This document shows, piece after piece, positions 24,201-34,039 of a DNA stretch of 64,000 nt. The stretch covers positions 508,129 to 572,128 of the forward strand of contig VXAZ01003272.1 of the NCBI GenBank assembly GCA_013399875.1, given 5' to 3'. A model generated the notes under the pieces. It did not search any database, had not been told where the DNA came from, and saw nothing but the letters and a program-made list of their open reading frames with translations. The position numbers and the translations under genes were made by a program. The first letter of the stretch is position 1; each line of letters opens with the position of its first letter. The DNA comes from Gymnorhina tibicen. Taxonomy: Eukaryota; Chordata; Aves; Passeriformes; Artamidae.

Positions 24201-27200
24201 AGTTACATGCAAGTCTTCTTGCATGTTTAAACCTGACCCAGGAACGAGCACATTCCTCGTCACCTTCCCCTTCCCCTCCATTGCTGCATGTCTCACCCAC
24301 ACCCCTTTGCAAGGGGATCCGAGCACACGCAGCACGTGACTTTTCTGGGTCAGGCAAAATGCTTTGGCTGCGCTCGATAGGAAAGAGACTTTAAAACTAG
24401 CCTGTGGATTTGGGCCTCAGCCACGAGGGAATCTCTGGGCTGCAAGTCAGGGCTGGTGCAGAGCCAGGATTCCGGGAGTCCCCATCCTCCCTCCCTGGCT
24501 GTTCCCAGGGCCACCTCCCTGTGGTGGGCTGCAGATCTGCTGGGCTTGCCCAGGACAGAACTGTGGGATCGTGGTGTTGGCCTCTCTGCTACCTGCTTTG
24601 GCTTGAAAAGCAACAGGAGAGAAAGAACTGTCCCCTTTGCCTGAAAACCCTCTGTTTTGCAGAGCTTTTAGCCAATCTGGAGGCAGAGGAACTGTCCCCA
24701 TTGACACACCTGCAGTGGTTGTGCCCTGCTAACATACATTGTTTGACTCTTTTAAAAATACTTCCTTTATTGTTATTACCAGGACAAAGATAGCGGCAGG
24801 AGCTGCCCTAATCTGTGTTGCTGTAGGCTGCATTAAAGGCCTGGCTGAACAGGCTTTAAGGTCCTTCCCAGCAAACTTGTGAGCTACAACACCAGCAGAA
24901 CTACTGAAAGGCGTGAGGTCAGGCTCTGATTGTACTCATCCTGGAGAATCTGAGAGAGAAATAAAGAGCATGTGTTAAGAAGACCATGAGCCTGGTCCTC
25001 TGCCAGGTGTGGGGTTTGCGTTTGAGCTCGGTGCTTGCCAGCAGTGAGGGAATAGGAGCATCCGTGTGGGCTCTGTGTGGGCTCCGTGTCGCTGGTATTT
25101 TCAGAAGTGTGTGTGGGATTTAAATTCCCAGTGGTGGAACTTAACTTCAGAAAATGGACAGTCTGGATGTAGTTTTACAGATTTCACCTGATTTTGTCTC
25201 TTTTATGCATATAGTAAGTGTGGCCCTGGGCTGGGGGACCAGGTCTCTGGCTGTGCAGTGCTACACTGCTGGCTTAAAAACTCATAAAACAGGCCTGTTG
25301 TTTTCTGCTGCACTTGGAATAGTTGATCCCCCCAGGTCCGTGTGGTTTGTATTTCCCAGCAGTAGTGCTGGGCAGCGTGGGACCTTTCTTTGTATTGTGC
25401 TGACTGGTGCAGCAGCTCCCCTGACCCCACCAATGGATGTGGCGATTCCCAGCGCCAAGGGAGCGTTAGCAGGAGAGGACAACATACACCCTTCCTTTGT
25501 GTTTGACCTCACATTTCCCTGCGGTGCAGGGGGTTGTTGGTTCTTCACCATCTCTTCTAGGTCAGGAGCTCTTGGTGTGGTGTGTGTTGCTCAGAAGTTC
25601 ATCAGTACTTATGCTTTTTCTTTAGTTCTAAGCATTTCGGTTTTGGGGGCTTACCAGTTTTACCTCAGAAAGCATTCAACCGGAGCGATACTTCATGTGC
25701 CGGCTCTTGTCCTTCCCTTTCTGCCCGAGTTTGGCAGGTGTAAACATAGCTGAACGCATTTTACACCAGCATAACTGGCAATAGAAAAAATGAGCTGCGG
25801 ACACAGGAGTGGCCAGGTTAGTGTAGATTATTCTTGTCTTTGTTCTCATTATATTTCTTTTTCTTTTCTCTGACTTCAGACTTTAAAGAGGAAGGAAAAA
25901 GAATACGAACACGAGATGGAGCGGCTGGCGAGAGAGAAGATCGCTACCCAGCAGCGGCTGGCAGAACTGAAGAACGAGTTGAGCCAGTGGATGGATGTCT
26001 TGGAGATTGACAGAATTATTCGCCAGACAGTTCAGCCAGAGGATGACCAGGCATCTACCTCGACAGCATCAGGTACCCATAATTTTTCTCTTTTTCTCGT
26101 AATCAGCACGGAAGGTCATTGACACGGTTACATTGGGGTGGTGGGGATCTTCATTTAGCAGCAGCAGGGTTTCTTCGCATTCAGAATAAAGTGAAAGGTT
26201 TTGGAGTGTTTGTAATGATTGGTGTTGTTAATAACACTCTGCTGCTCATGTGAAGTAAACTGAAACTTGTGCATCAATGTCAGATAGACACAAAGTGCAG
26301 GTTTGCACATCCAACCTCATTGTGGAGATAAATCCCTGCTTTCCAAACCTAGCTTTCTTCTTGCATAGCTCTGCAGCCCTGCTTGTGAGAAATGGGCATC
26401 CTGGTGTATTTGTGTGGATGTGGGAGGGTGTTCAGCACATACAGAAGAAGGATTTGGTACAGGGAGGATCACCAGAGCATTTAAACGACTTAATGAGCCT
26501 TCACATTGCGTGAGAAGGATTCACAGTGAAGATGAAATGACACTAATGGATATCTGACGTGCGGTTCCCAGTGAGAAGTTTCTGTGAGATAGGAGAGTGC
26601 ATGCAGCAGGAAGAGTAGGTCGTCCGTGGATGTAGAGCTTTCCAGAGACACGGAGGCTGTAGCAGTGCATAACCATCCACAGCAGTTCCTTCAAGTCAGC
26701 ATTTGCTCTTGGCACGCCAGGCAGACGATACCGCAGGTTTTGGGAAAACCTGAGCTCGTTCGGGCTCGTCGCTCTGATGGTAGGAGCAGGCTCCAGGTGT
26801 AGGCTGATGGAAGTTGGGAGTAGCAGTGCTTTGTCCTTAGAAGTACCTGCTGTTCCCTCTGCAGTGGCCTCTGCCGAAAGCGACCACATCAAGCTGCCGC
26901 TAACCAGAGCTTGTGAAGGGGAAGTGTCTTCCCTGGTGTTCCTGCTGCTTCTGTATCTTCTGAGATTTTTATTCTTTGCTGCATGGCTGGCACTAGAGCA
27001 GGCAGTGCAGGGTGCCGGGCCTGTCTTCCTTATCTCAGGACCAGTGTGTTCCTGCTTTGCTTCCTTAGTTCCTGGACTGGACGGGAGTCCATTTTCCAGA
27101 ACCAGACGAGAGACTTGCTGCCCTGTTTCTCCATGGCTGTTTCCTTCCTGCTCTGAGAGCAGAAGGGGTGGTGCCGATCGGTGCAACAACTGGCCAGGAA

Positions 27201-28265
27201 AGGAAACCCTGTGCCTCTTCCCACTTCAGCCCAGACAGAGCTCTGCCAGGTGCTTTCTGTTGGCCTCTGCTCGTGGTGCTCCCCTCACCTGCCCAGTGAG
27301 ACCTCTCAGCCTGTTGGGAGCACCCTGCTCTAGCTGGGTCTTTGAGCTGTCACATCTGCCTGGCTCTGGGTCCTTGGCCCACAGGCAGTGAGGAGAGGGC
27401 CGTGCCGTGCCGTGCCATTCCATTGTGCCACCAGCCTGTAGCTCAGTGATGCCTCCTGCTCATCTCTTCTGCTGATGCTGCCCTTTAGGGAGGCTCATTG
27501 GTCCAGTTCATGCTCTGCTTGCTTTTTTATGGGAGTTTCTTCCTTTCGTGTTTTCCAGAGGGTGAAGACAACATGGATGAAGATATGGAAGATGACAGGC
27601 CAGTGAACTCATTACCAAAACTCACCCAGCGCCAGCACCCAGAGCTGCTGAAAGCCGTCCCCCCCAATGCTGCTCCCCCCCTCCCCACGGTCCTGCCCCC
27701 GCACGTGTCCATCCAGCAGAAGCCCCACGCCCAGCCCCCCCTCCAGACACAAGCACTGGTCCCGCCGCAGGCGATCGTCCCTGCACAGACTCACATCGTG
27801 GCGGCCTCGACCGTGCAATCGACTGTTATCGCCCACACCGCCACCACCCACGCCTCGGTCATCCAGACTGTCAACCACGTCATTCAGGGTCCACAGACCA
27901 AGCACATTGCTCACATTGCACCTTCCACATCCAGCCCCGTGCAACTCACCACTGCTGCTCAGCCCATCGGCCACATCACTGTGCACCCGGCCACCATCAA
28001 CCACATGGCCCACCTGGGCCCGCAGCTGCCCATCTACCCCCAGCCCGTGGCCGTCAGCCAGCCCGTCGTGAGCCACATCGCTCACACCATCTCGCACCAG
28101 CAAGTGAACGGCACCACGAGCCTGGGCCAGCCGGCCGTGATGGCCAAGCCGGCCGTAGGAACCCAAGTTGTCCATCACCCGCAGTTGGTCGGGCAGACGG
28201 TCCTAAACCCGGTGACTATGGTGACCATGCCGTCGTTCCCGGTGAGCACGCTGAAGCTGGCCTAG
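8763..28265 (+). CDS. MNT: MNT, MAX-binding bHLH-zipper transcriptional repressor (span of five visible coding exons)
   Basis: Joined exons 8763-9285, 11431-11472, 12167-12278, 25880-26072 and 27559-28265 give 526 codons with the stop, all phases consistent. In order they encode a Pro/Gln-rich N-terminal region, a basic helix-loop-helix (EKNRRAHLKECFETLKRNIP onward), a leucine zipper (LKRKEKEYEHEMERLAREK), an acidic stretch (EGEDNMDEDMEDD) and a long Pro/Gln/His-rich C-terminus ending VSTLKLA. These match vertebrate MNT almost residue for residue in the bHLHZ and the C-terminal end. MNT pairs with MAX in the nucleus, binds CACGTG E-boxes and recruits SIN3 corepressor to oppose MYC. The SIN3-interaction peptide is encoded by exon 1, outside or unrecognised here. 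Adding about 25 residues predicts roughly 550 aa, against about 582 in human; the difference lies in proline-rich spacers. Confidence 0.96.
9286..11430 (+). other. MNT: MNT intron 2
   Basis: GT-AG intron of 2.1 kb between exons 2 and 3. It includes a degraded CR1-like fragment near 9725-9900 and an AT-richer stretch at about 10,610-10,830. No coding sequence is seen. Confidence 0.85.
9725..9900. mobile_element. Degraded CR1-like LINE fragment
   Basis: The run contains pieces that resemble the 3' part of CR1-family retroposons of birds: a GGAAGGGGCTGAAGG segment, then TTAGTCTGCCCTC, then TTGTTCTTAAGGACTT and TGGTGGAGACCCTGCC. The order matches the family consensus as I remember it, but similarity is low and edges are uncertain. 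Confidence 0.35.
11431..11472 (+). CDS. MNT: MNT coding exon 3 (start of basic region)
   Basis: A 42-bp microexon between GGGTTACAG and GTGCG. With the two bases from exon 2 it encodes GVGTREVHNKLEKN plus the first two bases of an arginine. This is the DNA-reading half of the basic region. The next exon supplies the RRAH that follows. The split inside the basic region is as expected for MNT. Confidence 0.93.
11473..12166 (+). other. MNT: MNT intron 3
   Basis: A 694-bp intron, GTGCG donor and TTTTCTTTAG acceptor. AT-rich, with nothing further recognised. Confidence 0.9.
12167..12278 (+). CDS. MNT: MNT coding exon 4 (helix-loop-helix)
   Basis: The exon encodes RRAHLKECFETLKRNIPNVD, then DKKTSNLSVLRSALRYIQ, which is helix 1, the loop and helix 2 of the bHLH. 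Together with exon 3 it carries the H, E and R residues (HNKLEKNRR) that class-B bHLH proteins use to read CACGTG. Human MNT has T where this bird has S in VLRSALRYIQ. It ends in phase 0 at CAG before GTACGT. Confidence 0.96.
13154..13168. promoter_or_regulatory. Perfect estrogen response element palindrome
   Basis: AGGTCA CGG TGACCT: both six-base half-sites match the nuclear-receptor consensus exactly, inverted and spaced by three bases, which is the canonical arrangement for estrogen receptor homodimers. It lies in a CpG-rich patch 0.9 kb downstream of MNT exon 4, and a CACGTG E-box follows at 13193. Function is inferred from sequence only. Confidence 0.6.
19398..19430. repeat. Poly-T tract
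   Basis: An 18-base T run, a short GGTTG break and a second T run. It could be the poly(A) tail remnant of a - strand retroposon, but no body of one is recognisable beside it. Confidence 0.7.
20230..20852. promoter_or_regulatory. CpG-rich block with clustered RFX X-boxes (candidate intronic promoter)
   Basis: CpG-dense DNA inside MNT intron 4. It contains two X-boxes: GTTACCATGGAAAC at 20441-20454 and GTTCCCGTGGCAAC at 20465-20478, 24 bp apart start to start, plus a half-site GTTGCC at 20498-20503. X-boxes are bound by RFX factors and are typical of promoters of ciliary genes within a few hundred bases of the start. The block leads directly into the exon-like segment at 20745-20852. The motifs are seen; promoter activity is inferred. 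Confidence 0.5.
20745..20852 (+). other. Exon-like coding segment, possible exon of an unannotated gene nested in MNT
   Basis: The frame reads VNKLLVAAEERRQFSTIRVR then NAQKLIEVMENPQVLQ and ends exactly at CAG before a consensus donor GTGAGTG. The translation looks like a charged amphipathic helix of a real protein, unlike the Gly/Arg/Pro frames typical of CpG islands. The frame is open from a stop at 20514-20516, but no in-frame ATG occurs before 20829, so a usable start is missing unless the segment is an internal exon or starts at the ATG in the VMEN part. The protein family is not recognised and no partner exon was found downstream in intron 4. It could also be a chance frame. Confidence 0.35.
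21230..21560. other. AT-rich, conserved-element-like block
   Basis: Follows the CpG block abruptly. It is rich in homeobox-type cores (CTAATTG, TAATTG, CTAATAAAATG, TTTAATTAC) and short palindromes and has no open frame. Such composition is typical of conserved non-coding enhancers in vertebrates, but conservation cannot be seen from one sequence. Confidence 0.3.
22289..22302. promoter_or_regulatory. Perfect palindromic RFX X-box
   Basis: GTTGCCTGGGCAAC is an exact imperfect-free inverted repeat of GTTGCC with a two-base centre, the strongest consensus form of the RFX binding site. It is 1.8 kb downstream of the paired X-boxes at 20441-20478. Confidence 0.55.
23200..23790. other. CpG-rich block in MNT intron 4
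   Basis: A second GC- and CpG-dense patch with a CACGTG E-box at 23391-23396. Frames across it are Arg/Pro/Gly-rich, as expected by composition. It could be an enhancer or a second intronic promoter; no exon is supported. Confidence 0.3.
25880..26072 (+). CDS. MNT: MNT coding exon 5 (leucine zipper)
   Basis: Acceptor TGACTTCAG at 25871-25879. Encodes TLKRKEKEYEHEMERLAREK then IATQQRLAELKNELSQWMDV, then LEIDRIIRQTVQPEDDQAST and STAS, and ends with the first base of a glutamate before GTACCC. The heptad leucines form the zipper that pairs with MAX or MLX. The sequence is nearly identical to mammalian MNT. Confidence 0.96.
26073..27558 (+). other. MNT: MNT intron 5
   Basis: A 1.5-kb intron from GTACCC to a TTTTCCAG acceptor at 27551-27558. 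It contains a 222-codon - strand frame (26521-27189) and a 204-codon + strand frame over the same DNA, neither with recognisable domains. Short CCGTG pentamer repeats occur near 27,400. Confidence 0.85.
27559..28265 (+). CDS. MNT: MNT last coding exon (acidic stretch and Pro/Gln/His-rich C-terminus)
   Basis: Completes the glutamate of SEGEDNMDEDMEDDRP and runs 235 codons to TAG at 28263-28265. After a proline/glutamine-rich spacer comes the conserved MNT block with STVIAHTATTHASVIQTVNH, repeated H-I/M-A-H motifs, VSQPVVSHIAH, NGTTSLGQPAVMAKPAVGTQ and the C-terminal VTMPSFPVSTLKLA. The last 80 residues are almost identical to mammalian MNT, which suggests a conserved but poorly explained function. 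GC is high at third positions. Confidence 0.97.
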
Positions 28266-28582
28266 AGGGGACGGTCCGACGGCGAGGTCTTTGTTGGGAA
28301 TTTTCCTAAGGAAACTCCATACATTCCAACCACGTCCGACTCGGCGGGAGGGAGGCGCGGGAATGCCGAGAGCGGCCGGGCCGGGCTGTCCCGAGCCGCC
28401 CGGTGCCCAGCCTGCCGCCGGCGCCGGGACGGGGCCGCTCCGCGCTCGGAGTTGCTAATCTGAGAAACTTCAAAGACAGTTGTTCATGGTGATTTTTTTT
28501 CCTTTTATGTGTAATGAGTGAACTATGGATATGATGTTCTTAAGACTTTAATTTTGCCCTCTTATGTGTTGCTTCTTTGTAG

Positions 28583-28588
28583 AATAAA
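28583..28588 (+). terminator. MNT: AATAAA poly(A) signal, MNT proximal candidate 1
   Basis: AATAAA 318 bases after the stop codon. It would give a very short 3' UTR that leaves out the TA/TG microsatellite. Confidence 0.35.
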
Positions 28589-28646
28589 AATTGCTGATCT
28601 CTTTATCGAGACATTGCGTAGAATGGGAAAAAAAATCATAGAAGTC

Positions 28647-28710
28647 TATATTTATATATATGTGTGTATGTGTGTGTATATATATGTATATACATATATA
28701 TATAAATATA
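28647..28710. repeat. MNT: TA/TG microsatellite in MNT 3' UTR
   Basis: Mixed TATATA, TGTGTGTA and ATACATATATATA runs over about 64 bases. It is partly self-complementary, so the transcript could form an AU hairpin. Probably length-polymorphic. Confidence 0.85.
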
Positions 28711-28980
28711 ACATTTGAAGGCCTTTTGTAAGGTTGATTATTTTGCAGGATTATGAGACAAAATTCATTTTTGGAGGAAGAAGACAGAGTGTCCTCTCTA
28801 AACAAGAAACTATAAGATAGATGGTTTGGTGGACCAGAGTACAGTGACAAAAAAACCCCAACAACAAACCACGAGTCAAACCATGTTAAAGGTATTTCCC
28901 ATCAATATATTACATTTCAAAAACCATCTAAAATCACTGTGACTTGTTATGGCATTTTAAGGAAATTCTCTGTCCTGTCT

Positions 28981-28986
28981 AATAAA
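28981..28986 (+). terminator. MNT: AATAAA poly(A) signal, MNT proximal candidate 2
   Basis: AATAAA followed by an A-rich stretch, about 0.7 kb after the stop. Candidate only. Confidence 0.35.
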
Positions 28987-31302
28987 AGGAAAAAGAATAC
29001 ACAACCAGACTTGATTTGTTGCCATTTTATAAATGACTTGATTTTTATAGCTATGTCAAAAAAATACTGTTTTTTTGTGATTTTAATGGTTGACAATGCC
29101 TTGTTTGGATGTTTTTGGGGGAATTTGTATTTTGTCTGGCTTGGTTTGCTGACGCAATAATTGATTTTGCAGATCTGTGTGCGTGGCATGGCCCCGGTCA
29201 GGGTCCCTCCTACCGGTCCAAGCCCCCCCAGGTTTCTCGGGTTTGTTGTTTGGCAGAGGCACATACTTTGTGCTGGCAGCTTGCAGGGTGTTTCTGTGGC
29301 CTGGTGGATGGAACCTGGGACAAGAAGACCAAGAGAAATGAGGTAGATTTGCTGCATGGGTTAATGTTTGTTAGTTTGTTCTGTCCTGACCACGCTTTGG
29401 TGTGGGAGCCGGTGGGTTCAGGAGGGGATAAGTGGGGATGTGGTTCCCTTCCAGAGCGCAGGCAGTTCGAACAGCTTTGTTCCCTTTGACAGGGAAGCAA
29501 TCTCCCCTTATGCAGGATAAGGGTTTGCTGCGGGAGATCAGTGTGAGAGCTCGTGTCTGACAGCGAGACGTGCACCAAAGAACCCTCATCCCTCAGGACC
29601 CTCCCATTCCCCCTTCCCGGTGGTTGGGGCAGACCTGTCTGAGGTCAGAGGCAAATCCCAGAGAGCCAGGAGAGGAGGAATGCTGTTTGGCTCTGCTGGT
29701 ACCTGCTGCTTAGGATGTGTTGCGCTGCTGGCTGAATGTTCTGGTCCTTGCACTGTGTGTGTAGTTACTGCTGTGAATGATCTCCATTCTGTCTTCCTCT
29801 CTTTTTAAAACAAGTATTCCACAGTCCTTACTGCAGGCAAAATGCTGCTGTAGCCAGCAGCTGTTCTCCTAGGGCAGGGCGGGAGGATGGTCCCAGCACG
29901 TGCCCAGGAGCTCTGGGAGAGGAGGAGGTCAGGGCAGCTGAGGCCTCGCTGCTCCCTCGCTGCCCGGCTGCATCCAGCGTGGGGCGAGGTCTCCTGCAGG
30001 AGAGCAGCATCCTTACTCTGCCCAAAAGACCTGTTGGCTCCAGCAGGACTTCAGCCTGTTGAGGACTGTTGTGAACAGTGCCAGGAGTTTAATTGAAAAC
30101 ATCTGCCTGTTCCATACTGTCCCCAGTTAAAACTGGTCTGGAGGCAGGAGAGATGACTGCAGAGGTCAAGGAGTGATTGTGCCTTCTGAGCAGGTGTCAC
30201 TGGGAATTGTGTAAAGTCTGTTTATAAAGCCCCAGTTACCACTTGTATTTTTCTTTCATGCATCCTTGAGTTCAGGAAGCTCTTGGCTGTGCTACCAGCA
30301 CAGCTCCTGCAGAATGGACAAACCTTGAAAGATTTCTTTTCCTAAAACCACATTTAAGCAGATAGTTTTTTTTCTTACTCCAGTGCACCAGTAACATTGG
30401 GGGATTCCCAGAATTGCCAGGACTTGGTTGTCCTTTGTCCCTGCCAGGTGCTTTCCCAAGGAGGCCGTTGTGTGCCAGTATTTGAGACAGGGTTGGTATC
30501 GGGTCAGTTGCTCCTCGAGGCTGAGTATGTGCAACAGGGTCACCTCCCTTGTCGGGAGGGACTGTGTGGCTTTGCCTTCTGCAGCGGCGTCAGGAGGGGG
30601 AGGACGTGTTTTTCTGCCTTTTTTTACTGTTCCAACTCACAAAATAACAGAATCTCCTCACTGAAGGAGAAGGAGCTGGGTTGAAAATGGGCTCAGTGTG
30701 GGAGCATTGGCCGAGCCGCAGGGGGTTGAGCTTTCTGATGGGTTATTGAATGGCCTGTGCTGTATGGACAGGGCTGCTGCTGACCTCATCTTCTACTCCC
30801 GTACGGTTTAGAGCAAAAAGTGGCCCTGCCTTGCCCAGTCCTGTATCTTGGCCAGTTTTTCTTTCCCCTTGGAGTTGTGCCATGCTGTGTGTCTGATCCC
30901 CTTCACGGGAGTTGGCCTCCCCCTTAGGAACGTCCCCTTTGGCCAGCCCCATGAGCTGCTCCAGATGTCTTGTGTACCCCTGTTCTCATCTGCCTTTTTC
31001 AGGGCTACCAGAAACATTTCTTTGGGGTTTTTCTTTTTGTGTTTTAAAGTCGGCAAACTTCTCTCTATTCTGTGGGAAGAAGAGCAGCCACAGCCCTTCC
31101 TTCTCCACCTCTGTTATCCCTGCTCAGAAACTTTGGATTTACACTGATGCTCTCAGAAATCCCGTTCAGTACTGTATGACAAGGGGCACTTTAGGAATGT
31201 CTCTCCTCCTTTGGTATATGTTTTCCCTATGGAGAAAGCTATATATAAATATATATGTACACTTGGGGATTCATAAGATCTAATTTGTCCCCTCAAAAAA
31301 TC

Positions 31303-31308
31303 AATAAA
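31303..31308 (+). terminator. MNT: AATAAA poly(A) signal, MNT main candidate
   Basis: AATAAA in an AT-rich run (AATCAATAAATACAAAG) followed by T/G-rich sequence (CTCTTCTGTTGTTG) about 20 bases on, the usual downstream element. It predicts a 3.05-kb 3' UTR, similar to the mammalian length. Confidence 0.5.
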
Positions 31309-31330
31309 TACAAAGTTTACAAGAAATCTC

Positions 31331-34039
31331 TTCTGTTGTTGAATAATATTAGTTATTGGTAACCATACCACAGAAACAATAGAAAACGGAGTTTCTGCAC
31401 GGTAGTTTGAGAGGGTTTTCTGTGCTGTCACACCTGGCTCGGAGCCTGTTTGTCAGTGGAGATGGTTCTGCTGAGGGCAGGTGCCCTTGCAGCCCACACG
31501 CCCCGTGTCCCGCTGCCCCCAGCCAAATGGTGCTCAGGAGCTGGACCCGTGCTTAGAGCTCGGCCAGCACGGCCGGGGGTGTTTGAAGCTGAGCAGATCT
31601 GTGGGCACAGAGCCCCGGGGATGGCGGCGGCGCCGTGGGGAACCTCGTGCTGCCCGCGGCAGCCCCGGCGCCTGCCAGAGCCACTTCCAGCTCGCCTGCC
31701 AGGGAAGTGCAGGCAGAGTGCAGAGGACCCAAACTGCTACTTTAGAATGATCCTGAAAAGAGCTCTTAACGCTGACACTTTGGATACAGGAATGTGTTCC
31801 TGACCTCACCAGTAAAAATTAGCCAGATCTGCGTAGTTTATCTTGGGAAGGGAAGTGATCTGATTTCCCGTGTTCTCTGCAGTTGCTTGAGTGGGATCTG
31901 AGAGGCAGCGGTCGCGCAACCCTGGGGGCACGGTGGGGGCAGCTGGTGACCCACATCTCACATGGGGAAATAAGGGCTGGAACCAAACTGCTGCCGTCGG
32001 GGTTTTCCTGCACGTGTGTGTGTGTCCGTCTGTCTGTCCGTGCTGGGGCTGAGTGCTGGGTGTTGAAGGCCAGAGGGGCTCCACTGGGCCACTGGCACGG
32101 CTGGGTTTTGGTTTCTTGAGCAGAGCTGGACAAAGGGGACAGCCCTTGGCAGAGGCCTCTGCTCTCCAGGCACCCGCAGCGTGTCCGGAGCGTTCATCGT
32201 CCCACTGAGCTGGCTGCTGCCGCTGCTGTTGGGCTCCTGGTCTTTTTTTTCTTTGTTTTATTTCAAAGTGGCCTTCTGTAACAAAAGAAACAAAAAAAAT
32301 GCCTTTGGGTGGTTTAGGTGGAGGTGAGGTGTTGCTGCTGTGTCGGTGTCGGTGTGGTTGTCCGTGCGCACGCCTGGTAGATTCCTGTAGACATGCAATG
32401 CAAGGCTTATTGTGTCTGGTTTTTGTATGTAGCCTGTGTCTCTTTGGACTGGTTTGCATCCTGAGGGCGTTTTTTGCATTTAAAGAAAAAAAAGTGAGAA
32501 CTGTTCCAGTTTGGGTGGGTACAAGGGGCTCTGGGAGACCCCCCGTGTGCCAGGGGTCAGAGGGAAGATGTCCTTTGCCCCATGTGATGACATGGTCGGT
32601 GCTTGTTTGGCCCCTTTGCTTTCTGTGATGGGTATCAAGTGTCCCCAGTGGGGAGAGCAGCCTTGGCCAGATGAAGCAGCTGACCTCTCCTTACCTGAGC
32701 AGGACTTCGGCTCAGCCTGTCTCATTGTTCAGGCACTTGTTTAATTAGCTTAGTTAGATACGTGGCTGCCGCAGGGCTCTCAGAGCGGGCTGGGGTGGGC
32801 GGCTCTGAGCACTCGCAGGTGAGGCTCCTCTGAGACTTGGCATGTTTTTTTCTGAACAGTTGTTCATTTCAATCTTATTTTGATTCTAAAAGCTATGGGG
32901 GTGAGGAGAGGAAAACCCTTATGCTTATGGCCTGTTTTCCATACCTTGTTATCAATTGGGACAGATTAAAATGGATTATAACACTATCTTTAGGTTATTT
33001 CCTCCCTGAGTGAAACATCAGTTGTTAGAAGCAGATGTTTAGTGTTAAGGAAAATAGGCTGTGGATAGAATCAGTCATGGCTTCTTTCTGTCCCTGTTAT
33101 ACAGAACTTGATAATCCAAACTTGAACTATTAAAGTACCAGCCCGAGCCCAGCACTCGGTGGGTGCAGCCTTGGCAAAGGCTGTGTGTGGCTGTTCCCAG
33201 GCTGGCTCACTCCTTGCCTGGGGCTGCTGAACAGCAAAGGAAGGCCCTGCTCGCCTCCATCCCTGTCCCTGTCGGTGTGGGGACAGGGCTGTTCTGTGCT
33301 GGGATTTGGTGGGAATGGGCTGTGGGACGTCACTGTGCTCCTCATCAGGACGGCACGGCTGGTTCTGCTCGAGCTCTGGATGAGGCCCATTGATTCACCC
33401 CGGTCCTTGTGCTGTGAATAGGAATTTGCGTGTGAGGGAGCGCTGGTGCAGAAGCCACCGCGGCTCACCAGGGGAATGCCCCGAGCTCCCAGCCCGTCTC
33501 TGTTGTGAGATTTTCCCTGGCTGGCTGGCTGGCAGGCACGTTGTCCCCGAGATTGTGTTGCTGTGGCCGGCACAGGCGCCCGCGCTGGCTGCGGTGCTGC
33601 CCCGTGCCGGCCCTCGGGACCGCTCCGGCCAGGGCCCGCGTGCTGCCAGCGGGATCCCGGTGCGAATGCCTTATGGATACGCCTTAACAACCTGAGCCAA
33701 AAGTGTGGTGGGGCTTGACAGAGCGAGAAATCAGGGACTGACTGCAACCACCCAATGATTTATTGGCTTCTGGTCAGGCCCCAGCCTGGGCATCGCTGGG
33801 TGAGGAGCCGTGGTGGGAGTGGGAACCCCCTGCTCTGTCACTGCATGTGACCTCCCTCCCTCCTGCCTAAAGCATTTATTTATTTATTTTATCTCGCTGT
33901 GCTCCCCGCGTTAGGAATGTGTCACTGGAGCTGCTGGTTGTGAGCCCAGTCGCTGCCATCGCTGGCCCGAGCCCCCGTCCCTCCCCTGCACCTCACAGGA
34001 GCCCTTGCATCGCGCTCACCTGGGCAGGTGCAGTCTGTG
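31331..34039 (+). other. MNT distal 3' UTR or intergenic DNA
   Basis: No coding exon is recognised. Composition alternates between GC-rich patches (31,480-31,700; 33,560-33,680) and neutral sequence. It includes a TTTATTTATTTATTTTAT run near 33,880. If the signals at 34,266-34,288 are used, it is 3' UTR; otherwise it is the intergenic gap. Confidence 0.45.

Larger units (their letters stand above)
12279..25879 (+). other. MNT: MNT intron 4 (13.6 kb)
   Basis: Very long intron between helix 2 and the zipper exon. It holds several CpG-rich blocks (about 13,080-13,420, 19,740-20,000, 20,250-20,760, 23,200-23,790), a perfect ERE palindrome, three X-box motifs, an exon-like open segment at 20,745-20,852 and an AT-rich block at 21,230-21,560. 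The longest ATG-initiated frame is 25,154-25,753 (199 codons) with no recognisable domain, and I treat it as chance. No MNT coding sequence is visible. Confidence 0.85.
28266..31330 (+). other. MNT: MNT 3' UTR (proximal form, end uncertain)
   Basis: Non-coding sequence after the stop. It begins GC-rich (to about 28,450), turns AT-rich with a TA/TG microsatellite, and has AATAAA at 28583, 28981 and 31303. The human 3' UTR is close to 2.8 kb, which fits the signal at 31303 best. Transcript ends cannot be fixed from DNA alone. Confidence 0.55.

Noticed and set aside
25154..25753. 199-codon frame beginning at a true ATG in MNT intron 4
   Set aside because: No recognisable domain, no splice or poly(A) context, and average composition. 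It is probably a chance frame, though it is the longest ATG-started one in the intron.
26521..27391. Overlapping 222-aa (-) and 204-aa (+) frames in MNT intron 5
   Set aside because: They occupy the same DNA on both strands and show no domain features.
27612..28178. 188-codon - strand frame under the MNT last exon
   Set aside because: A mirror of the GC-rich MNT coding sequence; the + strand protein is unmistakable.
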